DNA of 64,000 bases from Bemisia tabaci (lineage: Eukaryota > Arthropoda > Insecta > Hemiptera > Aleyrodidae): the NCBI RefSeq assembly GCF_918797505.1, contig NC_092794.1:66067345-66131344 (forward strand), in the 5' to 3' direction. Under the pieces are notes generated by a model. It made no database searches, was not told the origin of the DNA, and saw only the letters and a list, made by a program, of their open reading frames with translations. Position 1 is the stretch's first letter. Each line of letters opens with the position of its first letter. Of the stretch, positions 52,701 through 60,286 are shown in pieces. Both the position numbers and the translations under genes were made by a program.

Positions 52701-55530
52701 AACTTCGACTTCAGGCATTTCTGAAGACCTGCTAAAGAGTTTGCCGAATTGACTTTTGCTAAATCGAAATTTATGGTACCTTACACCCCAATTAATTTGC
52801 TGTAATTTACAATTTTTCTCATATCAATCCGGCATGGAACCTGCTTGTGCAGAATTCAATCTTTAACCCATTGGATCATTATTTAATTTGACCCTGCCAC
52901 ACCTAGAATCGGTGTTTAAATGTGCAACGATCAATAACTGTTAACACTCATGAACAATGACTGAAGAATGACCTAAAGTCAATTCCTGAGATTGAAAATC
53001 GAATTTAAAATCAATTGAAAATATTACTATATTTCTTGAGGATTCAAGAAAATAATTTATTTACAATCCTTTTATATGATGGAAATGCCACTGTTGATTC
53101 GTTGCTACCAAAATCAGGAAAATCGCAAAATGAGCAAAAATCAGAAAAGATTAGGGGCTACTTTTCGTTCAACCAAACAATGGTGTAAAAATTCTGTTAT
53201 AAAATCAATAAATTGCTGCACAAAATAAGTTCAGGTTAATAAAAATACTCTCTCAGATTTTTTCTACTGTCAGATACTATATATGGTCTATCGTAGAATT
53301 ATCAAAATATTTTAAACATTGATACCTAGCTGACAGCCCACAGCTGTCGGCTCAAAGCCTTTGCAATAAGTCAACAAGTTTAGTACTCAAGCCTAAATCT
53401 TTGATTATCCTTCAAAGTCAGGGAGAGCCCTTTTCTCATCTATTGAAATTGTAGTAAGTTCTTGAATAAACTTGGAAAATTTAATTGAAGAGGTTGAATA
53501 AAATTGAAATTTGAAGTAAAATTTTGTTGTTTTTGACCAAACTGTTCTACCAACTTGGCCAAAATATTGGAATTTATTTTTCTCTTTCTTCATGCAAGTA
53601 AGTTAAATTATTAAAAGAGCTTTGCCTATGTTCTCATGTTTTTTTTTGTTTACAAAAAATTTTCAGATGAACAGCGATACCTCATATCAGAAGTAGATGT
53701 AGAAAAGAAAGTTTCATGCAATGTAACGAAAGTCTTGTCATCTCCAGATAGAAAGAAACTTTTCAAAGATAAATACTTCTTCATCACTCCGAGTGTTGTG
53801 CCAGGTGCTTCTGCCATTCGCGAAATGATCGAGTGTGCTGGAGGAGTTGTAGAGAAGAAACGTAGGCCTCTGAAAGTTATTCAAGAAATGGAGCCTTATA
53901 CTTACATAGTTATTTCTTGTATCAATGACTTTCATCTAGTAGCAGATCTCATAAAAAATGAAATGAGTAAGTTGATACTAATTACGCTAATTATTTTATG
54001 TTCTTCCATCTGTTGAAAGCATGCTGTATTAACCTTTTCATCACCATTAACTCAGCCTTTGTTCAGCAAAATTGTATCCTTGCCTCAGCAGTACTCACTC
54101 AGAAATACTCACATTTGTAGCTCCTCCTGTTGTAGAGGATCTGATGTACAACTTTGGACACCCTCCGACAGAGTGCGCTCCGATTTGTTTGCTCGACAAA
54201 CCAATTTCTGTTGTGGAATATATGCACGCAGAATCTAGCTTGGTAATGAAAGGGTTAATTGTGAAAGTTTCACCTATTACTCGAATCTGTTGGAGCTAAA
54301 ATCATCAATCATCATCTTCCCTCTACTCATGAGAAAAATAAAGAAAAAACCCTTTTAAACATTTTAATTGGGATATAAAATAGTGTGACCGTATGGGGGA
54401 CTGTACTGTCACAGGTTTAGCAATCCTGCGGACCCCAGCTGGCAGCCCCTGCCTCAAAGGGGGTGGGTAGACAGGGCTCTTAGCTGTGGTGAAAGCAACC
54501 TGTCTAGGAGAGGCAACTCCGAAATCAAACTCTGGCCCTTCAGGTTGGGGGTTGGGGCATCGGGCTGACTCCCCGATCCTCGAAAAAAATAAAAAAACCT
54601 CCAAAAAAAAAATCTCAGGCCTTGTCCAAACGCCCAGAGTCCCCGGAACTTTGGTGGAATTGGTCACAGCTGAGTTATAACTTGTTTCGATTGAGCACAG
54701 GAATTGGGAGAAAAACAATGCGTAGTTGAAAGTTCCTTGAACCAGTTCCGGTAAAGTTCTGTGAACCGTTGCTCGCATGGACAAGACATGATGTGAATCT
54801 AAGACCCAATTGAGCAAGAGCCTCTGTAGAGACTGCCTTGAATCAGTCCACGAAATTGGAACGGTACATGCCAAACGATAACTTGTGTAAGATTTAAAAA
54901 CTTTTAAAACAAACTTTAAAATCACTCACTTGCATAAACTTTTTCAATTTTGAAGTGGACTCGTTTTGAAATTTGTTGAAAAATTTGAAAAATTGAAAAA
55001 GATTATGCAAGTGAGTGATTTTAAAGTTCGTTTTAAAAGTTTTTAAATTTTCGTAAATTTTTCAAATTTTTAAATTTTACATACTCAACAACTGGACGTA
55101 TTTCTATCAAACGGACCTAAGCGCCATATGGTGAGGAAGGTAAAGGGGGGCTTGAATTTGCGGCGGAATCGGGCGTCCGGCTTATTCCGTCCTAAACTCG
55201 CAATGCTTTTTTATGGCGCTCAGGTCCGTTTGACAGAACGCGCTATCCGGGATTCTGAATTCCTCAAAAGGAACTCAAATTGGCGCTTAGTTCTATTTGA
55301 TAGAAATACGTCCAACTTGTATAGTGATTTAAACTCCTGTAACATTTTCACACAGGATAACTTGTCTACCCTCTTTTCCTCTGTGTCCTTCTATGATGCT
55401 TGTCCTTAATACATTTGTTTTCCTATTTTCAGGCATAATATTCAGCACTGAATTTGTCATGTCATCTATTATGACTCAGCAGTTAGATTACTCCACAGCT
55501 TTAAAAAGGAATAAAGATAAGAAATCCTAG
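17904..55530 (+). CDS. PAXIP1: PAX-interacting protein 1 (PTIP), complete, 24 exons, six BRCT domains
   Basis: Nuclear BRCT adaptor of the KMT2C/D (MLL3/4) H3K4-methyltransferase complex and of the DNA-damage response. Coding exons: 17904-17987, 19864-20048, 20378-20555, 21398-21557, 23327-23490, 24129-24667, 25370-25538, 27638-28294, 31068-31205, 31599-31856, 32273-32549, 33481-33644, 34972-35082, 38965-39099, 43836-43952, 45685-45940, 46913-47103, 47651-47760, 48560-48709, 49286-49482, 50533-50774, 51999-52167, 53667-53966, 55433-55530. All introns are GT-AG, all phases agree, and the total is 5049 nt (1682 residues; human PTIP about 1070). Domain order matches PTIP: BRCT1-2 (residues 10-190), a Q-rich middle (about 258-1185), BRCT3-4 (about 1199-1390), a basic linker, and BRCT5-6 (about 1478-1682). 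The extra length lies almost entirely in the Q-rich part. The whole structure is read from sequence without transcripts, so individual splice choices in the Q-rich part could differ. Confidence 0.95.
19153..19417. mobile_element. TIR family A element, copy 2 (PTIP intron 1)
   Basis: Opposite internal orientation to copy 1. The left arm ACAAATCGACAGTGTAAGTC and the right arm CTTGTACTGTCGAAATGC are near reverse complements. The internal block AAAAAATAAAGTATGACAGG is the reverse complement of the block in copy 1. Confidence 0.85.
19864..21557 (+). CDS. PAXIP1: PTIP exons 2-4: BRCT1 and BRCT2
   Basis: Together with exon 1, these three exons encode the N-terminal BRCT pair. BRCT1 ends with the conserved Trp helix VRQEWVKESIRC, followed by LLPTQAFRPAEDC, which aligns with the human LLPVNGFSPESC segment. 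BRCT2 contains the FNGGDCSKMLDLSVTHLVC core and the TPDWIQDCI Trp motif, then the PTIP signature YHPRLL. The exon 2/3 junction (20048/20378) was chosen because only this acceptor keeps both frame and alignment. In vertebrates this N-terminal region binds the partner PA1. Confidence 0.93.
20678..20882. mobile_element. Imperfect inverted-repeat element in PTIP intron 3
   Basis: The left arm GCAGATAAGTTGGCAGTTGT, continuing TTACTTTC, matches in reverse complement the right arm GAAGTAATCAACCGCCAACT, continuing CATCTGATGC, with several mismatches. About 205 bp, non-coding. Diverged MITE-like. Confidence 0.5.
21943..22207. mobile_element. TIR family A element, copy 3 (PTIP intron 4), best preserved arms
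   Basis: The terminal arms form a perfect inverted repeat of about 36 bp, starting CATATCGACGGTGAAACTAC and continuing CAAACCACGTATCTCG, matched at 22165-22206. The internal TATGACAGGAAGTCTGCGAC block is shared with the other copies. Its near-perfect arms suggest this copy inserted most recently. Confidence 0.9.
23619..23870. mobile_element. TIR family A element, copy 4 (PTIP intron 5)
   Basis: The left arm CATATTGACGGTGAAACTCC and the right arm GAGTTTTGCTGTCGATATAC are approximate reverse complements. The internal CTGTCATACTTTATTTT block is shared. Slightly shorter than the other copies (about 250 bp). Confidence 0.8.
24129..45940 (+). CDS. PAXIP1: PTIP exons 6-16: glutamine-rich middle region
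   Basis: Eleven exons spread over about 21.8 kb encode roughly 930 residues dominated by glutamine (CAA and CAG mixed), with interspersed L, P, V, S and H. Q-poor islands occur: NAPQRHLIHVDAKAHAQLRQ with MDPTLRTIFLQRI in exon 9, and VNAKTKTALANMLSIRLQSG in exon 14. Exon 16 ends with LQFFGHNPNLK, which joins the PPEACLLGCVF start of BRCT3 just as human FGHDP leads into its third BRCT. The function of such a region in PTIP is poorly defined; low-complexity interaction or condensate behaviour is an inference. Exon 8 has a tandem NAG acceptor (27636-27640), so one glutamine may be optional. Confidence 0.88.
24333..24437 (+). repeat. Longest polyglutamine run: 35 consecutive CAA/CAG codons
   Basis: An uninterrupted run of 35 glutamine codons in exon 6, preceded by a His codon (24330-24332) and followed by Leu (24438-24440). 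CAA and CAG are mixed throughout, which usually makes such tracts less prone to slippage than a pure CAG array. Confidence 0.95.
31746..31820 (+). repeat. Polyglutamine run of 25 codons in exon 10
   Basis: Twenty-five consecutive CAA/CAG codons between WL and IVIQNQ in PTIP exon 10. It is the second longest pure Q run of the gene. Confidence 0.93.
32930..33330. repeat. Dispersed repeat family B, copy 1 (PTIP intron 11)
   Basis: Shares a long collinear, diverged similarity with 38290-38760. Common strings include ATTTCATCAGGTCAGAG, TTTCAACAAGGAAT, CTGAAGAAAAAAGGTTC, AAAAATTGTTCA followed by TTTCAGTTCTA, and a closing GTCAGGGAAT-like string (AATCAGGGAATA here). No terminal inverted repeats or coding potential; perhaps a SINE or LINE tail. 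Confidence 0.7.
35590..35848. mobile_element. MITE-like inverted-repeat element (PTIP intron 13)
   Basis: Left arm TCATGCTGCAATCACACGCT, continuing GAATGTGGGAGCTGAATGTG. Right arm is its approximate reverse complement: CACATTCAGCTGCTATATTC, continuing AGCATGTGATTGCAGCATA. An internal self-complementary TTTTGCGCGTGACGCGCAAA hairpin sits at 35655-35674. About 259 bp and non-coding. Confidence 0.8.
38290..38760. repeat. Dispersed repeat family B, copy 2 (PTIP intron 13)
   Basis: Same orientation as the copy near 32930. It contains GGAATTTCATCAGGTCAGAG, TTTTCAACAAGGAATCGCAA, AACTGAAGAAAAAAGGTTCC and AAAGTCAGGGAATTG. Both copies lie in PTIP introns. An A homopolymer of about 27 bases is nearby at 37988-38014, but does not directly abut it. 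Confidence 0.7.
40489..40671. mobile_element. Short inverted-repeat element with internal duplication (PTIP intron 14)
   Basis: The ends ACAATACTTTCTCTCCGTAA and TTACAGAGAGAAAGTACTGT are near-perfect reverse complements. Inside, two related ~75-bp units both start with ACTATCGTTATAA. The arm sequence, with its CTCTATATCGAGGAAATC interior, resembles pogo/Tigger-type non-autonomous elements, but that placement is tentative. Confidence 0.65.
46913..49482 (+). CDS. PAXIP1: PTIP exons 17-20: BRCT3 and BRCT4
   Basis: BRCT3 runs from PPEACLLGCVFLIVEYDRQP through IIANGGEVETCYTLRITHIV to the Trp motif ITAYWLNDIVLK. The connecting PPWLALHLPVPY matches the human PPHRALHFPVAF. BRCT4 runs from NLIMTYSGFEGEDRQRIKDM to NVVWLNEVLFGHF, followed by the YNLANAFRVDYSLVSHLMAA stretch typical of PTIP. 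Exons 17-20 lie within 2.6 kb and have conventional splice sites. Confidence 0.95.
50533..53966 (+). CDS. PAXIP1: PTIP exons 21-23: basic linker, BRCT5 and most of BRCT6
   Basis: Exon 21 begins AAWKNPITVTQE, then a basic patch SRCRKKPRL likely to serve as a nuclear localisation signal. It then opens BRCT5 at HILFSGFANTAEEQK. Exon 22 completes BRCT5, with VRQLGGCIAKSCREATHLVM and the Trp motif VSHDWLKDSFESN. Exon 23 opens BRCT6: DKYFFITPSVVPG, REMIECAGGVV and YIVISCINDFHLV. In vertebrates the BRCT5-6 pair binds ATM-phosphorylated partners such as 53BP1; the same role here is inferred from homology. Confidence 0.95.
50861..51303. mobile_element. Foldback element family C, copy 1 (PTIP intron 21)
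   Basis: About 443 bp that is essentially one long palindrome. It opens AGGTGATTCGTCAAGCTCAA and closes TTGAGCTTGACGAATCACCT. Nested paired blocks include GCGATATATCGCAT and AAAACCTCGCATTC against GAATGCGAGGTTTT. The flanks are TTAA on the left and TCAA on the right, compatible with TTAA-targeted insertion. No coding capacity. Open frames on both strands here are palindrome artefacts. Confidence 0.88.
52426..52690. mobile_element. TIR family A element, copy 5 (PTIP intron 22)
   Basis: The left arm ACATGTGGACAGTGTAAGTT and the right arm ACTTACGCCGTCGATGTACA are approximate reverse complements. The internal GACTTCCTGTCATTCTTTTT and GTTCTCCTTTTAAAAAAAAA blocks match copy 1. Confidence 0.85.
54121..54299 (+). 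CDS. Candidate alternative last exon of PTIP
   Basis: Between exons 23 and 24, an acceptor-like CACATTTGTAG at 54110-54120 opens a frame in exactly the phase left by exon 23. It would encode 59 residues (TPPVVEDLMYNFGHPPTECA, then PICLLDKPISVVEY...) before a TAA at 54297. An AATAAA follows at 54337-54342, about 40 nt later. If used, it would replace the final 31 residues of BRCT6. The peptide has no recognised domain and is not like known PTIP ends. It may equally be a relic of an inserted element, because GC-rich foreign-looking DNA follows at about 54390. Confidence 0.35.
54390..54690. mobile_element. GC-rich island of probable transposon origin (PTIP intron 23)
   Basis: Composition differs sharply from the surrounding AT-rich intron, with strings such as GCGGACCCCAGCTGGCAGCC and CTCAAAGGGGGTGGGTAGAC. 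The look is that of a retrotransposon 5' UTR, but no enzyme domain is visible. The minus-strand frame across 54323-54925 has no recognised homology and is not called as a gene. Confidence 0.4.
54893..55050. repeat. Inverted repeat, arms ~50 bp (PTIP intron 23)
   Basis: The left arm AACTTTAAAATCACTCACTT, continuing GCATAAACTTTTTCAATTTT, pairs with the right arm AAAATTGAAAAAGATTATGC, continuing AAGTGAGTGATTTTAAAGTT. The loop is about 35 bp. Probably a short foldback element or part of a larger nested one. Confidence 0.75.
55093..55315. repeat. Inverted repeat, arms ~35 bp (PTIP intron 23)
   Basis: The left arm TGGACGTATTTCTATCAAAC, continuing GGACCTAAGCGCCA, pairs with TGGCGCTTAGTTCTATTTGA, continuing TAGAAATACGTCCA. 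A further partial arm copy, GGCGCTCAGGTCCGTTTGAC, lies inside at about 55216-55235. MITE-like; it ends about 120 bp before the acceptor of the last PTIP exon. Confidence 0.75.
55433..55530 (+). CDS. PAXIP1: PTIP exon 24: C-terminus of BRCT6
   Basis: Completes BRCT6 with IIFSTEFVMSSIMTQQLDYS and a basic tail, then TAG. It aligns with the human [20 protein letters not shown]. The usual Trp position of the BRCT helix is Phe (TEFVMSS), as in the vertebrate protein. The 98-nt exon has acceptor TTTTCAG. Confidence 0.93.
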
Positions 55531-56338
55531 CCATCAAAAGCTTCTTTGCCTCAATCAAAGAATGGACTTTTTTGATTTTTTAAGCATCAATCGGCGAAAC
55601 AACAATCCAAAATTGTTTAACGTGGCCAAAGACCAAAGATCATCAAAATTTAAAGCACACCATCAGTTATTTTGAGCTGTACTATCTAGTTCGCCAAGTA
55701 TTTTTCACTTGTTATATTTTTGATTATTGAACAAAGAAAAATTAATTTCATATAAGTCGTAATTATTACAGATAATTTATACCACAAAAGAAGTCCTTAA
55801 GTATCTGTTGAGTGTCTTATCAGTGTATTTATCCGTTGAGTCTCCAATTTGCGTAAGTGCTGTAATCACATTTGAGCTTTGGGTGTCTCTTTCCCGTGTG
55901 AACTCTCAGGATCGAGAGGTTTAGGTGCCTATGTGAATTGGAAAAATCTAATTATTTTGATAAGATAGTATTTGTAGTAGTCTGTAGATAGCGTTTTATT
56001 TTTTATGTTTGTTTAATGTTGAAAATTTCAAGTTTTTACGCTCTGTTGCCAACTATCCTCCATTGTTTATGACTTGGGAATTCATGGAAGCAATTTCTTT
56101 GCTCTGATCATATTCATCTCATAAAACTTTAAGTTGAGCCTCAAATGAGAAGCATCCTACCGTAGAATCCACCTACTTAACCATTGTTTTAAGTCTAAAT
56201 TTCCCCTTATTTTTTCAGTTTGATTATTTATGATGTTTCAAATTAATTGATTATCCTTTTTGATGTGTTTTTCTCCCCATCAGATCTAATGAAATGAGTC
56301 TCTGATTTTCCGCCATTTTATCCTTCCCACCAAGAAAA

Positions 56339-56348
56339 AATAAATAAA
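56339..56348 (+). terminator. Candidate PTIP polyadenylation signal
   Basis: Overlapping AATAAATAAA about 810 nt downstream of the PTIP stop codon, followed by A-rich then T-rich sequence. This is motif evidence only. Confidence 0.45.
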
Positions 56349-56436
56349 GAAAAAAAATTAAATCAGTAAAAATCTTATCTTTTCATCTTTTACCTCAATT
56401 TCTTGGCACTATGTTTTCTTGTGTAATTATTTGTAC

Positions 56437-56699
56437 AGCATCAACGGAGAAACTCCCAAACCCTTTTATCTTGTTTGTGGTGTTTTAGAATCTCTGCTCC
56501 CATTTTATTTTTCCAATGGAGAAAAAATCAACATTATTCCCTACAGTTTTTATAGAATCTACTTGGCACATCGGAGAAAAATTACGTGAGTAAGAATTGA
56601 CGTTGAGTAGTTTTTCATTTAAAGAACAAAGTACTGACAGGAAGTCTGTAACGTTGCAAATCGATTTATGTGGTTTGGGAGTTTCACCGTTAACATATA
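56437..56699. mobile_element. TIR family A element, copy 6 (PTIP 3' flank)
   Basis: The left arm CATCAACGGAGAAACTCCCA and the right arm GGGAGTTTCACCGTTAACAT are approximate reverse complements. The internal CAGGAAGTCTGTAACGTTGC block is shared with the other copies. Confidence 0.8.
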
Positions 56700-56881
56700 T
56701 ATTAAAGTTTATAAAATGGAATGTTTGATTTGTGAAAGCGCAACTTTCATGCTGGTTCACCAATGCCAAAATTGAAAATTAAATTCAACAATGATTTGTA
56801 CACAACGGTTATAGGGAGAAAAAGGAAAACATTGAAAATAATAGAGATAAAAACAGAAACTTAAGAAAGTATCAAAATTAG

Positions 56882-56887
56882 TTTATT
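56882..56887 (-). terminator. Candidate polyadenylation signal of the CCDC63/ODAD1-like gene
   Basis: AATAAA on the minus strand (TTTATT on plus), about 330 nt downstream of the stop codon at 57219. This is motif evidence only. Confidence 0.4.
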
Positions 56888-57218
56888 TTACTGCATAGAC
56901 ATTTTTTTTCCTTCACAGTAATATTTTTCAAGTATCATTTGGCAAAAAAAAATTATAAAAGTAAAAGAAGTAGAATCAAGTTTGTACTAAAATGAGACCG
57001 AATAGTCAAGTTGCTAGGCTTTCTCAATAATGATGAACATCTAACGCATAGTTCTATTATCTTGTATCAGTGTTTTTACCATTAATTGCCAAGTATTATG
57101 CATCCAAGGTGCTAGGCTCTTTTATATAATTGTCCCCCATAAGTTTAGTGAACATAATTGACCAGTGGGTGACCATCATGTTGGGCTCAATATAATTTAG
57201 AAAAAAAGTTGTTTTCCT

Positions 57219-60200
57219 TTATGTTGGAGGTGTTCCTGATATTCGCTGGCTTTCTCTTTGTTTACTTCTAAAAGAAGGTACCTCCTCTTTCATGACTAGT
57301 AATGACGGTTCATCGTGGAACTGTGCTTGTTTCTCTAGAACATATACTTTATTTACTATCTCAATTATACGTCGTTCGATGATGTTGAGAAACAGCATAA
57401 CATTGAAAGGCTGAACTGTTGGGCTTTCTCCTGTAAAATAAAGGCAAAAAACATTGAGTTAATGAAGCAAGTTGTTCATGCTCATCCCTTTAAGCTTTAA
57501 TTTAAGCGTATATGTTATTTTTACGTCTTTATTATTGTTCCAGGTTTTGTGTATCTACATCATCTTATTCGGATTTATTTTTGTAGATTTTCCGTTTTTA
57601 AGATCAATTTTTAAGACTCTTAGGCAAACTCATGAAAGCATCAATTATTTGAAGTAAGCTATTCCGTGGAACCATGGACTTTTCATGGCCCTGAAAAGTC
57701 TTTGATTTTGAAAATTTGTTTTCAGGGCCCCGAAACTGATTGATATTTTGGAAGGCCCTCGAGAGACATTCAAGTTTTATTCTCTTAGGAGAAAATTACA
57801 AAAAGGATTTAAAAAATTCCTAATTTTGTATTTTCGATGTTGCACAAACTCATGCACATTTATGGTAGACTTCTAATTACACAAACTTTGGTAGGTATAT
57901 TTTTTTAATTGCAACCCTAAGCCATGAGTTTCCCTTCCAAAAAAGTCCTCAACCAAGAACTTCTAGGTATAGGTTGGTCCTAGGGAATTGTTGACTTTAA
58001 ATTCATCACATCCTTTAATTTGTCGCTTTTTCAAGTGTGTGTAATATGCAATGAGTTAGTACCACTCAGCCAACCAAAAGCTATCTCTCAGCATTCAAAC
58101 CTTACCTAACAGTTTTAGGATTGCCGTGCTGTCACTCGGGATGAGTTTGAACAAAGAGTCTATCCCTCTCAAAAGCTGGGTCATTCTGTCTGTTGTTGCC
58201 CTTAAATTTTCGTTCATTGTGTCCGCCTCGGCTGTTTTGTCATCCAAATTTTGTGTGAGACTGGCTATTGTTTCCTCCTGTTGTGTTGCTCGTTCTTTGT
58301 TAATGACTCTTTGCTCTTCAATGCTTTGTACAAGGTTGTTGACTTGTTCTTGCAGAGCTTCCAACTGCCAATGAAAACAATTTTACATCAGAAAAATAAT
58401 CTTCCTTGAAATTATCCTCTCTTAAGTGCAGTAAGTGCTGTACAAGTGATAATTTTGAAGTACCTACTTTTCATCCTTAAGAGACCGAGTGGATCGCATT
58501 TAGCAAAAAGGAACCAGCACGATTACAGTGTTGTAAAAATGTTGCCTCTTTATAACTATCTAAAACATTCTCTAGAATAGCAAATCGTCTTTGCTTCCCA
58601 CCAGAAAATTGCTGATTTGAAAGGAAAATAATTGTGTTCATTTTGATACTGTATTGTATGTATATTGAGTAATTTTAAAAGAAAAGAAGAAGTTGCTCGA
58701 TTTTGTAAACACTGTAATCGCGCTGGTTCCTTTTTGCTAAATGCTATCCAAGTGCAGAAATTAGTATTTTTTTTAAGACCAGTCGGTTGCAAATGAGTTG
58801 TTAGGAAGAGAAGCAAAAGCTGCTCTTCTTTTCACCAATTCGAAAGGAAATTAACTAACTCCTCACTTTGTAGAAACACTGTTCGAATCTCTCATCGGTA
58901 TGTGTTGTCATACTAAAGCTGCCAAGCGAAAAGATGACATACACTCCACCTTCTTGGGGTACCTTTTAGCCTCTCACTCCCCCCCCCCCCCATTTTTCTC
59001 TGACCCTTATCTACTGTGATGTTTTAGGAGAATTGAGGAGCTTTCCGGAAAAAGGGCACATAGCAAAAAATTGCGTTAGAGAGAAATGCATTTGAAGTTT
59101 TGATCATTATACTCTATGGCCACTAACGGTGACTTTTGTTCGAAATCGGGAGTTCAAGCTGCGATGAAAGGTACCATCAGTGGCCAGAAATTTACGATGG
59201 AAACTTAAAATGCCTGTTTCTCGAACGCTATTTTTTGCTATGTGCCCTTTTTCCGGAAAGCTCTTCAATTGCTGCTCTGAACTATAACTTGTGATCTAAA
59301 AACTCCCTGAAATCGAGTTGTTTATTTTGAGCAATTCTTTAAAATTCTGAAAAGCAAATGCTGTAAGTAAGCCCAAACTTTTGAATTTATCAAAATTAAC
59401 TCAAAATACCTCCAAATTCATATTGTTTGCTTCTGAAAGCTAAAGTAGTTTGGAATGTTGTTTAACAAGTTAGGAAAAGTCAAAAGTACTATCACCTCAT
59501 TGTTTAGTTCATTGACATAGTTAAAGAGGGCAAAATTTTCTTCCTCCTGTTTAATAAATTGCGCTGCCAATCGATCAATATCTGACTCGCTGGAGAAAGT
59601 TTTGATCTGATCTAAAATCATTAGATTAGTTTTGATTTGTTGGGCAGCTTCCTCTTTTTGTTTACGTTGTTTTTCTGCTTCTTTTGTCTGCAAATCTGCC
59701 ATTATCCGATACTGGCCCTTTGTTCCAAGGAACTCCTCTAATTTGGTGTCGTAGTCTAGGCGACGCTGTAGCTCACGCAATTCATGGCTGTGCTTCAACA
59801 AATCCTGGCGATCACGATCTTGGAGTGCTTTCAATTTTGATTGTGCTTCCTCCCTAAAAATGTGAAAAAATGATTCACTGGTCTCCTCTTTGAATTTAAA
59901 AGATATGAAATCTCATTAATTTTTCCGTGAATATACACTAATCCAACACAGGTACCTAGTCCAACTCATTGGACTTTCTTAAGTTACAACTGTTTCTGGT
60001 AAAGGTACCTGCGGATTTGGATGAATATTTATGACCATAAAAATGGCTGAAACCATCAAGTTGGTACTTGGCTCTCAGTAAAATGTATTGTCCTAAACTT
60101 TACAAGTTTTATTTTTTTAGCCTTAATAAGTTAAACAAATTGTGGTGAAATCCTGGACTTTTTCTGTGATTTCCCTGAACTTTAAATATTAATCTATCAT

Positions 60201-60254
60201 AATTATGAGAATGGAAAACTTCAATAGCAATTAAGTTTACCCTCAACAAAAATG

Positions 60255-60286
<32 letters not shown>

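Larger units (their letters stand above)
55531..57218. other. Convergent 3' UTRs of PTIP and the dynein-docking gene
   Basis: No gene lies between the two stop codons. The region holds a family A element at 56437-56699 and candidate polyadenylation signals for both genes. Confidence 0.6.

Noticed and set aside
54323..54925. A 200-residue minus-strand open frame in PTIP intron 23
   Set aside because: It covers a GC-rich island and adjoining repeats, with no recognised domain, no conserved splice context and a composition driven by the island. It is possibly transposon-derived, but I cannot support a gene.
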